Of a DNA stretch of 6,747 nt, positions 1-6,223 are shown piece after piece. The position numbers were made by a program, and so were the translations under genes. Below the pieces are notes generated by a model. It was not told where the DNA came from and made no database searches. It saw only the letters and a list, made by a program, of their open reading frames with translations. Within the stretch, counting starts at the first letter, position 1, and each line of letters opens with the position of its first letter. Source of the DNA: JAFDZO01 sp038225955 (GTDB taxonomy: Bacteria > Bacteroidota > Ignavibacteria > Tepidaquicellales > Tepidaquicellaceae); the NCBI GenBank assembly GCA_038225955.1, contig JBBRQV010000169.1, positions 1 through 6,747 of the forward strand, in the 5' to 3' direction.

Positions 1-11
1 AATCTCAGTAA

Positions 12-1928
12 TTAATATAATCCTATAAAGAATAAAACTCCCAATTTGTAAATAAAACCAACATTCTCTAAATCTTGTTTACCATTAATAAAATCATCAA
101 CTGCTTTTTTCATTAAATCTGTTTTAAAATAGTCCGGTGAAAAATATTTTTCTATTTCAATCTCAGATAAAATCGATTTGTAATGTTCACCAAAAACTGA
201 GTTATAAATCACTTCGCAATTCAAGCTCCAACTGCCGCCTGAGTAATTCCATTTTTTATCTGATTCAGATATATAAGAATGCGCGCCGAGTTCTTCCAAT
301 ATATGCAGCGGAATATCCCATCGTTCGTTTGCCAGATAACGCAAAGGATATTTTGTCGGTTTAAGTTCAAGCCCCCTGCCCCAGCTCTCAGGCATTGAGT
401 ACATAAATTTTACAAGTGAGCTATCAAGGAATGGAATTTTACAATTATTGCCCTTACTTCTCAAAGGCGAATGTTTTACTTCTATCTGCGGACTATGAAA
501 ATGGTAGTATCTGTACAACTGCAGGAGAGTGTAGTATAAATTCTGTGGTGTTGCTTCTGAAACAATCGAATCAAAAATATTCTTTGATTGATTTGAAATG
601 AATTTTTTTTGCAAGGAATCCGAAGCAAAGCTACTGCTTATAGCTTTAGCGAACGGAACTCTTTCCGATGAAAGCATGAACGATTTAAAATAAGAAGTAA
701 GTAAGTCTTCCTTGGTTTTGTGCACACCGTCAAAATTTTTCTCATCAAAATAATATCTGAAAAACTGAAAAATTTTATTTTCAGAGTAATCGCCTTCAAG
801 TATAGAATTAAAAAAAGAAGGACTGAAAAGATAGCTCTTCATTTTATCTCCATACTCACGAAGTTCTTTGTTTGAATAAGTAACAGATACAAATTGTGAA
901 AATCCAAAATTGTGTATCGAATCAGAGGCCTCTCCGCTAAATATTGCTGCGGAATTATTTCTCTGCGCAATATCGTGAACAGCTTTGGACATATCCATAA
1001 AAAAATATGTGTGGTAATTTTTTAATTCATCACGGATTCCTTCCCAACTGTCAATTAATTTCTTATCATTAAAATCTATTTCAATTTTATCAGATTTTAT
1101 ACCATAGTAATCTGAAATTCTTTTTACCTTATCGATTTCGTAGATATTATACACATCGCCGTTACTTAGCTTAGTTTCATATACAACAGAGTTAACATTA
1201 GCAGCATCGTGTGACTTTAAGAGGTGATAAATAATTGAAGTAGAATCCCATCCGCCGCTATTGAGAACAAAATTTGTAGCAGATGAACGGGATAGAATTG
1301 AATTGGAAATCAGTTCATCATATTTATCCAAATACGATTTATCGTAATTTTCAATCTCATATTTCTCGGTAATAAATTCATGCGAAACTTTTCCGGTAGC
1401 TATCCTTATATATTCATTATTTGTAAAGCGATTTACTCCTTCATAAAATGTCTGATAGGATGGTGTGTATCCCATTGTTAGGTAGGATAGAAGTCCTTGT
1501 TGATTATACTTTATTTCAGACAAATCGAAAATGATATTTTTAAGATTCGTTGAGGCAGTTAAAGTATTTTCAGATTCCGTGTAGAAAAAATTCTTTCTGT
1601 TCAGGTAATCGCAGAAAATTATTGTTTCATTTTTTTCTGTGTCTAAATATACTCCGTTATAAATTCCTTCAACCGAATTAATAAATTCAGTTACTTTGAA
1701 ATTTAGTAGTTTCTTTTTCAAAAACTCAGTGCATTCACTTTTCTTTATAGGAATAACTTTGTTATCCTTAATATGATAATAAATTTCTCCCTCAAAGAAA
1801 AGCATTCTGTCTCCATCCTCTATACATGTTGTAAACTCTGAATCGGATATATTTATAGAATTATTACCTAAGCGAATTTGAAAAGGTTCGTTTGTTTCCT
1901 CCGATATTGTTTTGAATATAACTTTCAA
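12..1928 (-). CDS. Asparagine-synthetase-like amide synthetase with inactive glutaminase domain
   Basis: A 638-residue protein of the asparagine synthetase B superfamily, which uses ATP to activate a carboxylate as an acyl-adenylate for attack by an amine. Seen: the PP-loop SGGWDS at residues 224-229, the second motif SGEASD at 331-336 (compare SGEGSD in AsnB), KIPFLD at 497-502 and a K-x3-R (K526-R530) in the place of the catalytic lysine region. Residues about 43-135 keep the outline of the class II glutaminase fold (EGEIYYH where AsnB has NGEIYNH), but there is no Cys after the initiator, and the oxyanion Asn is replaced by Glu46. Glutamine hydrolysis is therefore unlikely. The start is a TTG 9 bases after the gmd stop; the next Met (residue 42) would cut into the fold. 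No Shine-Dalgarno is seen. Inferred role: amide formation, perhaps on a sugar acid of a surface polysaccharide, given the gmd neighbour. A lasso-cyclase-like or other peptide role is possible, but no precursor or peptidase gene is present. Substrate unknown. Confidence 0.85.
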   Translation of the reverse strand: MKVIFKTISEETNEPFQIRLGNNSINISDSEFTTCIEDGDRMLFFEGEIYYHIKDNKVIPIKKSECTEFLKKKLLNFKVTEFINSVEGIYNGVYLDTEKNETIIFCDYLNRKNFFYTESENTLTASTNLKNIIFDLSEIKYNQQGLLSYLTMGYTPSYQTFYEGVNRFTNNEYIRIATGKVSHEFITEKYEIENYDKSYLDKYDELISNSILSRSSATNFVLNSGGWDSTSIIYHLLKSHDAANVNSVVYETKLSNGDVYNIYEIDKVKRISDYYGIKSDKIEIDFNDKKLIDSWEGIRDELKNYHTYFFMDMSKAVHDIAQRNNSAAIFSGEASDSIHNFGFSQFVSVTYSNKELREYGDKMKSYLFSPSFFNSILEGDYSENKIFQFFRYYFDEKNFDGVHKTKEDLLTSYFKSFMLSSERVPFAKAISSSFASDSLQKKFISNQSKNIFDSIVSEATPQNLYYTLLQLYRYYHFHSPQIEVKHSPLRSKGNNCKIPFLDSSLVKFMYSMPESWGRGLELKPTKYPLRYLANERWDIPLHILEELGAHSYISESDKKWNYSGGSWSLNCEVIYNSVFGEHYKSILSEIEIEKYFSPDYFKTDLMKKAVDDFINGKQDLENVGFIYKLGVLFFIGLY

Positions 1929-1937
1929 AAAATAAGA

Positions 1938-2966
1938 TTACATTATTTCCAAATCAGCTTTTACCATCATTTCAACTAAGTCAACAAATTTGGTTTTTGG
2001 TTCCCAACCTAAATTCTTTTTTGCCTTAGATGCATCACCAATTAATAAGTCAACTTCCGTTGGTCTGTAATAGACAGGGTCAACTTCTATTAAAATTTTT
2101 CCTGTCTTTTTATCTTTTCCTTTTTCATTTTCTTCTTTGCCTTCCCATTCTATTTCAATATCTACTGCTTTGAACGCAAGCTCGGTGAACTCTTTTACAG
2201 TGTGAGTTTCACCTGTAGCTAAAACGTAATCTTCAGGTGTATCCTGTTGCATCATTCGCCACATTCCTTCGCAATACTCGGGTGCAAAACCCCAGTCTCT
2301 TTTTGAATCAAGATTTCCCAAAGTTAAATTTTCCTGTTTTCCTTTTTTTATTGCTGCAACTGCGCGTGTAATTTTTCTTGTTACAAAAGTTTCTCCTCTT
2401 CGCGGAGACTCATGATTGAACAAAATACCATTGCAGGCATAAAGATTATAAGCTTCCCGATAGTTTACAACAATCCAGTAACCGTAAATTTTTGCAACAC
2501 CATAGGGACTGCGTGGGTAGAAAGGAGTCGTTTCTTTTTGCGGAACTTCCTGAACTTTACCATATAACTCACTTGTAGATGCCTGATAAAATTTTGTTTT
2601 AATTCCTGTCTCGCGAATTGCATCTAAAAATCTTAGTGTTCCTATTGCGTCAACTTCTGCGGTATATTCAGGAACTTCGAATGAAACCTTTACATGCGAT
2701 TGTGCTGCAAGATTATAAATTTCGTCCGGATGAATTTTTTCAAGTAGTCTGTTCAGATTACTTGTATCGGTTATATCTCCATGATAAAGAAAAAAGTTTT
2801 TATTCATTATCTTTTTATCGGTCATAAGATGGTCAATTCTTCCGGTGTTAAATGAACTGCTTCTTCTTATTATCCCATGCACTTCATACCCTTTTTCTAG
2901 TAAAATTTCCGCCAGATAGCTCCCATCCTGACCGGTAATTCCTGAAATTAAAGCTTTTTTAGACAT
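1938..2966 (-). CDS. gmd: GDP-mannose 4,6-dehydratase
   Basis: Cytoplasmic NADP-dependent short-chain dehydrogenase/reductase-fold enzyme that converts GDP-D-mannose to GDP-4-keto-6-deoxy-D-mannose, the common precursor of GDP-L-fucose, GDP-D-rhamnose, GDP-perosamine and related sugars. All 342 residues are present, close to the usual length. Seen: the Rossmann glycine motif GITGQDG (residues 9-15), RRSSSFNTGRIDH (34-46), typical of NADP-binding GMDs, the catalytic Thr131/Glu133 in STSELYGK, Tyr155 and Lys159 in YGVAK, and the substrate-side signatures FNHESPRRGETFVTRKI (183-199) and SKRDWGFAPEY (221-231). The catalytic residues sit one position before those of the E. coli enzyme. It starts at ATG; a TATAAT box lies 37 bases upstream. 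It is followed by the amide-synthetase-like gene after 9 bases in the same reading frame, so the two are probably co-transcribed. The reductase or aminotransferase that would finish the sugar is not in the window. Confidence 0.97.
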   Translation of the reverse strand: MSKKALISGITGQDGSYLAEILLEKGYEVHGIIRRSSSFNTGRIDHLMTDKKIMNKNFFLYHGDITDTSNLNRLLEKIHPDEIYNLAAQSHVKVSFEVPEYTAEVDAIGTLRFLDAIRETGIKTKFYQASTSELYGKVQEVPQKETTPFYPRSPYGVAKIYGYWIVVNYREAYNLYACNGILFNHESPRRGETFVTRKITRAVAAIKKGKQENLTLGNLDSKRDWGFAPEYCEGMWRMMQQDTPEDYVLATGETHTVKEFTELAFKAVDIEIEWEGKEENEKGKDKKTGKILIEVDPVYYRPTEVDLLIGDASKAKKNLGWEPKTKFVDLVEMMVKADLEIM

Positions 2967-3002
2967 TAATTTTTTATATTTTTAATTAATAATTTTTTTT
3001 TA

Positions 3003-3008
3003 ATTATA
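3003..3008 (-). promoter_or_regulatory. Possible -10 box of the gmd promoter
   Basis: On the minus strand this reads TATAAT, an exact sigma-70-type -10 match, ending 36 bases before the gmd ATG; transcription would start near 2996. At 16-18 bases spacing there is no recognisable -35 box, and the position it would take lies inside the inverted repeat at 3019-3047. In such AT-rich DNA a TATAAT can occur by chance, so this is tentative. Confidence 0.35.
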
Positions 3009-3018
3009 GCTCCGCTAT

Positions 3019-3047
3019 TCCTATCACATTTAGAAGTATTGATAGGA
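3019..3047. promoter_or_regulatory. Inverted repeat upstream of gmd, possible operator
   Basis: Perfect 8-base arms TCCTATCA (3019-3026) and TGATAGGA (3040-3047) are separated by 13 bases. The dyad sits just upstream of the possible gmd -10 box and covers the expected -35 position, where a protein-binding site could act. It could also be a short RNA hairpin if transcription starts further upstream. No T-run follows on the minus strand, so it is not a terminator for the gene to its right. Confidence 0.35.
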
Positions 3048-3184
3048 TACGAAGTTTTCTGATTTTTATCTTTTCTTCATTCAACAAATATCGAAAAATT
3101 AAGAGTATAGGCAAAGAAAAGACCTGCAATTTTGAAAATACCTTTAATGATTTACTTATTCAATTTAAAAAATAGAAGTGGATT

Positions 3185-3205
3185 AACTATTAATAATTAA
3201 TAGTT
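3185..3205. repeat. 21-base palindrome
   Basis: AACTATTAAT (3185-3194), a central A, then ATTAATAGTT (3196-3205): ten perfectly paired positions on each side. It lies between the terminator of the exported-protein gene and gmd, about 220 bases before the gmd ATG. It could be a binding site or a weak hairpin. Its extreme AT content raises the odds that it is chance, but a ten-base perfect arm with a one-base centre is long. No T-tract follows on either strand. Confidence 0.45.
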
Positions 3206-3262
3206 TAAAGGGGCTTTTTGTAGAATTTGCTTTAAAATAGGAAGGAAATTTAGGAAATGCGT

Positions 3263-3297
3263 AAAACCGGTCAATTTTTTAAATCTGACCGGTTTTT
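3263..3297 (-). terminator. Rho-independent terminator after the exported propeller gene
   Basis: Arms AAAACCGGTCA (3263-3273) and TGACCGGTTTT (3286-3296) pair perfectly over 11 bases around a 12-base loop. The hairpin starts about ten bases after the TAA of the T9SS-exported protein gene, which is where a terminator is expected. Read on the minus strand it ends in a run of four T; on the plus strand the run is five T, so it could work in both directions. It is the only GC-containing stem in an AT-rich spacer, and it divides the window into two transcription units. Confidence 0.85.
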
Positions 3298-3307
3298 GAA
3301 AAATGCT

Positions 3308-5278
3308 TTATCTTATTAACATCATTTTTTTAGTATCCACAAAATCGTCAGATATTAATTTATAGAAGTAAATTCCGCTTGAAAGTTTTGATGCATCAAA
3401 GCTTACTTCATATATGCCGGGTGCTAATTTTTTATTTACTAACGTCGCAACTTCTTTTCCAAGAACATCAAATATTGTTATGTTCACATTTTTTGATGCA
3501 ACGACTTCAAACCTTATCTTTGTTTCGGGATTGAAAGGATTTGGATAATTCTGATGCAGAACAAAATTTTTGGAAACTTTTGTTCCTATGTTTTGTATTC
3601 CTACTCTGTCCAAAGGATTTAAAGTAAAAACTAAATTATTAATCGTGAAATTATTTCCGGCGGATAAAGTTACGTTAGCTGATGCTGAAGTATAGCCGAC
3701 TCTGTTTACGATAATATCATAGTTTCCCGGAGGAAGCGCGGCAATTCCGTAAGCTTCATTATTGTTGCTCACAGAAAAACTTCTGTATAGATTTCCCTGC
3801 TTAGCGTAAATTATTGTTTTGGATTTGAACGGCAACCCACTGCCATTCAATAATCCAGCAGGTAAGTAATTCAAGAATGCATTTCCGCCTATAGAACCTG
3901 TTGATGTAACCGGAGTTGTAGGAATCACATCAATATTTATATTTGTAACATTACCTGCAACATAAATTCGTTGCGAGTTCTGCCATTGAATCGTAGAAGG
4001 ATAATAAGTAGGAACGAAATCTTGGACTTGACTTACATCGTTTGGAAATGCTAGAACATCGACTGAGTCATTACGAGTTCTAACTAAATTAAATGTACCG
4101 TTTGCAAGAATATTTGTACTGTCCACTGAAAGTACTTCACGTGTGTATAAATCAAGACGAATTGCTTTTACCTTACCACCTGTAACTGCAACACCTGAAC
4201 CTGCATATCTTACCGTTCCTGTGATTGAATAAGTGTTAAGAGTTTCCCATTTAGCAATATGATTTGCTATTCTGCCGCCCGCTATTGTAAACTCACCGCC
4301 GACATACAATGTCGAATCTAATACATACATTGCGTTCGTTTTCTCACTTAAACCGCTGCTGAATGTTGACCATGAAGTACCATTCCATCTGGCAATTCTA
4401 TTACAATACAAACTATTTCCTGCGCCAACAAATTTCTGCTGTCCGCCTGCTATTAATTCACCTTTGTAAGTTGTTAATGAATAAATTCTGTCCTCTACTC
4501 CGCCGCCGACTGATACCCAGTTAGTCCCGTCAAACATTGATAGATAGTTTGCGTTAACACCGCCGCCGACTGTAAATCTTCCTCCCGCATAAATATATCC
4601 GTTATAATATGTTAACGAATGAATTCTATCATTGAAAGTCGCAGTTCCTATAGCTGACCAGTTTGTACCGTCCCATTTTGCAATTTTACTGGCTAGCCCG
4701 CTTCCGGCATTATCAAATCTACCGGCAACAATAATGGAAGAACCTACAACCTGCAGCGCAAACACATCTTTATCTACACCTGTTCCGCACGGTCTCCACA
4801 CAGCACCATCCCAATAGCCGACATTGTTCAAAACAGTTGCACCGGCATTTGAGAATTTACCTCCGACATATAAAAATCCGTTATATTGATTAAGTGCTTT
4901 TACTTCTCCGTCAACTCCGCTCAATAAAGCCGACCAGTTTGTACCATCCCATTGAGCAATATGAGCAACAGATGTTGCACCGGTCTGGGTAAAATTTCCT
5001 CCGGCATAAAGTTTACCATTATAAACCGAAAGGGCATACACTGTGTCGTTAAAACCTGAACCCATGGGGAGCCAGTTTGTTCCATCGAACTGCGCTATAA
5101 AATTTGTACCAGCGACAGAAAATCCACCGGCAGCAATTATTTTTCCGTTATAAGATGTTACTGCATTTACGCTTGAGTTTAGCCCTGTACCCAAATTATT
5201 CCACCCTGTTAAAGATTGAGCGAATGAAACTTTTACTGTAAATAATAATATTATAAAAAAAACTTTTTTCATCTTCAT
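3308..5278 (-). CDS. T9SS-exported protein with seven-repeat beta-propeller
   Basis: A 656-residue secreted or cell-surface protein. Residues 1-20 form a signal peptide (KMKK, hydrophobic FFIILLF core, cleavage likely at SFA|QS). Residues 26-344 hold seven repeats of about 41-49 residues, each with a G-x-G turn, a Y-N-G-x-(L/I)-Y step, A-G-G-x-F and a closing WDGTNW-like block (Trp at 69, 115, 161, 207, 254, 303, 344), as in a Kelch-like seven-bladed propeller. Residues about 349-455 and 460-555 look like beta-sandwich modules; the second has the PPGNYDIIVNRVGY pattern of carboxypeptidase-regulatory-like domains. Residues 574-656 are a T9SS type A sorting domain (HQNYPNPFNP, IFDVLGKEVATLV, LSSGIYFYKL, ending KKMMLIR), known to direct outer-membrane passage through the type IX system. 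The ATG overlaps the stop of the TrmB-type regulator (ATGA); a second ATG at codon 3 is also possible. A terminator follows. No catalytic motif is visible; binding or adhesion is a guess. Confidence 0.93.
   Translation of the reverse strand: MKMKKVFFIILLFTVKVSFAQSLTGWNNLGTGLNSSVNAVTSYNGKIIAAGGFSVAGTNFIAQFDGTNWLPMGSGFNDTVYALSVYNGKLYAGGNFTQTGATSVAHIAQWDGTNWSALLSGVDGEVKALNQYNGFLYVGGKFSNAGATVLNNVGYWDGAVWRPCGTGVDKDVFALQVVGSSIIVAGRFDNAGSGLASKIAKWDGTNWSAIGTATFNDRIHSLTYYNGYIYAGGRFTVGGGVNANYLSMFDGTNWVSVGGGVEDRIYSLTTYKGELIAGGQQKFVGAGNSLYCNRIARWNGTSWSTFSSGLSEKTNAMYVLDSTLYVGGEFTIAGGRIANHIAKWETLNTYSITGTVRYAGSGVAVTGGKVKAIRLDLYTREVLSVDSTNILANGTFNLVRTRNDSVDVLAFPNDVSQVQDFVPTYYPSTIQWQNSQRIYVAGNVTNINIDVIPTTPVTSTGSIGGNAFLNYLPAGLLNGSGLPFKSKTIIYAKQGNLYRSFSVSNNNEAYGIAALPPGNYDIIVNRVGYTSASANVTLSAGNNFTINNLVFTLNPLDRVGIQNIGTKVSKNFVLHQNYPNPFNPETKIRFEVVASKNVNITIFDVLGKEVATLVNKKLAPGIYEVSFDASKLSSGIYFYKLISDDFVDTKKMMLIR
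4247..5203 (-). repeat. Seven in-gene propeller repeats
   Basis: The DNA coding for residues 26-344 of the exported protein consists of seven diverged units of about 125-147 bases. Related strings recur on the plus strand, such as GACCAGTTTGTACC at about 4657 and 4934, each followed by (A/G)TCCCATT, the reverse of the WDGTNW block. The units differ throughout, which points to old duplication rather than recent slippage. Unit ends at the closing Trp: residues 69, 115, 161, 207, 254, 303 and 344. Confidence 0.8.
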
Positions 5279-6123
5279 TTAGATTTCATGTTTTTAAATT
5301 CGTCGATAGTATTTGCGTTTTTCCAATACAGTTCAAATAATTCAACCATATAGGTAGCGAAATTTTTATTTCTTATTATTACATCGGTGCGATTGTTTCT
5401 TGGAATTGTTAAATCAGTTAAACTTAAAAAAACTATTTCTCCATCAAATATTGCCATGTTTTGTGGAACTGTTTTAGCAAGCTTTATTTGTTCACCCTGA
5501 TTCTCAAAAAATAATAACAAATCGATTATATCTTCCTTAGTCGGGCTTATCCATTTACCATCTTTTTCTAATTTAAAATTTAATGAGCCTTCATATATAC
5601 TTTTAACTTTACCACCTTTTTTATAAAATTTTAGAACTTCTTCATCCAGTTGTTTTGAAACGTGTGCCTCCATTCTATTCATCAAAAGCATTTCTTTTTC
5701 TGAATTTTTTAAAAGATCCATAAATTTTAAAGCTCGAAACTTATTAAAACCTTTTATAAGCTCAACATCAACCTTATTCTCGTCAGGCTCCTTAGCTTTA
5801 TATAAATTCTTTAAAGTAGAAAAAGAACTTTTTAGTTCCTTTAATTTTCTATCATGTAAAATTTTAAAATCTTCTTCGAGCTTCCCCTCTATCACATCAG
5901 GGTCAATCATTTCGTATCTTAATTTTGTTGAGGTTTGGATTTCATTGCAGAACCCTTTCTCTGCAAACGACTTTAGGATGTCATATACTGAAGTCCGGGG
6001 AATATTTGCTTTCTCAGCAATTTCGGCAGCAGTCATATTATGGCCGCTCATCAAAACAGTGAAAACTTTTGATTCGTATATCGTAAATCCTAATATTTCT
6101 AATTTTTTTATTATGTCTTCCAT
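5275..6123 (-). CDS. TrmB-family transcriptional regulator
   Basis: A 282-residue cytoplasmic DNA-binding regulator. Residues about 1-75 match the TrmB winged helix-turn-helix: LEILGFTIYESKVFTVLM, then AAEIAEKANIPRTSVYDILKS with the recognition helix around residues 44-53, and the wing EKGFCNEI. Residues about 80-115 are a charged, helical, probably coiled-coil linker. Residues about 120-275 resemble the PLD-like sensor half of TrmB proteins, including the pattern KLAKTVPQNMAIFDGEIVFL and the ending FELYWKNA. TrmB proteins are frequent in archaea, where several sense sugars, and less common in bacteria. The ATG directly follows a hairpin-forming repeat, and a promoter with two further dyads lies within 75 bases upstream. 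The TGA overlaps the ATG of the exported propeller gene by four bases, implying co-expression. Autoregulation and control of the exported protein are inferred; the ligand is unknown. Confidence 0.92.
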   Translation of the reverse strand: MEDIIKKLEILGFTIYESKVFTVLMSGHNMTAAEIAEKANIPRTSVYDILKSFAEKGFCNEIQTSTKLRYEMIDPDVIEGKLEEDFKILHDRKLKELKSSFSTLKNLYKAKEPDENKVDVELIKGFNKFRALKFMDLLKNSEKEMLLMNRMEAHVSKQLDEEVLKFYKKGGKVKSIYEGSLNFKLEKDGKWISPTKEDIIDLLLFFENQGEQIKLAKTVPQNMAIFDGEIVFLSLTDLTIPRNNRTDVIIRNKNFATYMVELFELYWKNANTIDEFKNMKSK

Positions 6124-6142
6124 AAATCGTTGGGAACGATTT
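6124..6142. promoter_or_regulatory. Inverted repeat abutting the TrmB-type start codon
   Basis: Perfect 8-base arms AAATCGTT (6124-6131) and AACGATTT (6135-6142) around GGG. The arm ends at the base next to the ATG. In the mRNA predicted from the promoter at 6168-6196 it would form an 8-bp stem with a 3-base loop just before the start, where it could limit ribosome access. As DNA it is equally suited to bind a dimeric winged-helix protein. Both readings are inferences. Confidence 0.55.
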
Positions 6143-6146
6143 TTAA

Positions 6147-6168
6147 TGTCGTAGTTATCGCTACAACA
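6147..6168. promoter_or_regulatory. Imperfect dyad over the transcription start, possible operator
   Basis: TGT-C-GTAG (6147-6154), six bases, then CTAC-A-ACA (6161-6168): seven of eight positions in each arm pair. It touches the predicted -10 box (6168-6173) and covers the expected transcription start, a usual place for a repressor site. The most likely ligand is the TrmB-type protein encoded just downstream. Confidence 0.45.
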
Positions 6169-6196
6169 AATTAGATAGAAAGAACTTGAATGTCAA
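6168..6196 (-). promoter_or_regulatory. Promoter of the regulator–exported protein unit
   Basis: On the minus strand there is a perfect -35 box TTGACA (6191-6196), a 17-base spacer and TAATTT (6168-6173) as -10. The stretch TAATTTG also comes close to the TAnnTTTG element of Bacteroidota promoters. Transcription would start near 6160, giving a leader of roughly 37 bases that contains the hairpin next to the ATG. The spacing and the -35 match are good; the -10 is weak by the sigma-70 standard. Confidence 0.55.
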
Positions 6197-6198
6197 GT
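6184..6198. promoter_or_regulatory. Short inverted repeat over the -35 box
   Basis: ACTTGA (6184-6189), ATG, TCAAGT (6193-6198): 6-base perfect arms that overlap the TTGACA box. It may be a regulator site. Read as RNA from the gene to the right, the same sequence is a small hairpin followed by TCTTTCT, so a weak terminator for the NamZ-like gene is an alternative. Confidence 0.35.
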
Positions 6199-6223
6199 AC
6201 TATTTGGATTTGGGTGCTTCTGA

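Larger units (their letters stand above)
2967..3307. other. AT-rich intergenic spacer between two transcription units
   Basis: A 341-base stretch without a supportable gene. From right to left it holds the terminator of the exported-protein gene, a 21-base palindrome, a featureless AT-rich part, and a likely promoter region for gmd with an inverted repeat and a TATAAT box. Short open frames of 17-20 codons on the plus strand (for example from 3257 and 3147) look like chance; the first runs across the terminator hairpin. No tRNA or recognisable riboswitch fold was seen. Confidence 0.7.

Noticed and set aside
137..601. Open frames of 61-75 codons on the plus strand inside the amide-synthetase-like gene
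   Set aside because: They lie opposite a well-supported gene, have no recognisable family features and no plausible start signals; likewise those at 2618-2827, 4632-4817 and 5945-6154.
12..3307. A lasso-peptide or other RiPP locus built around the asparagine-synthetase-like protein
   Set aside because: No precursor-like small gene or transglutaminase-like peptidase was found in the spacer or next to it. The neighbour is a sugar-nucleotide gene. Genes left of the window could still change this view.
3257..3319. A 20-codon plus-strand frame with AGGA just before its ATG
   Set aside because: It runs straight through the terminator hairpin and into the end of the exported-protein gene; the resemblance to a ribosome-binding site is probably chance.
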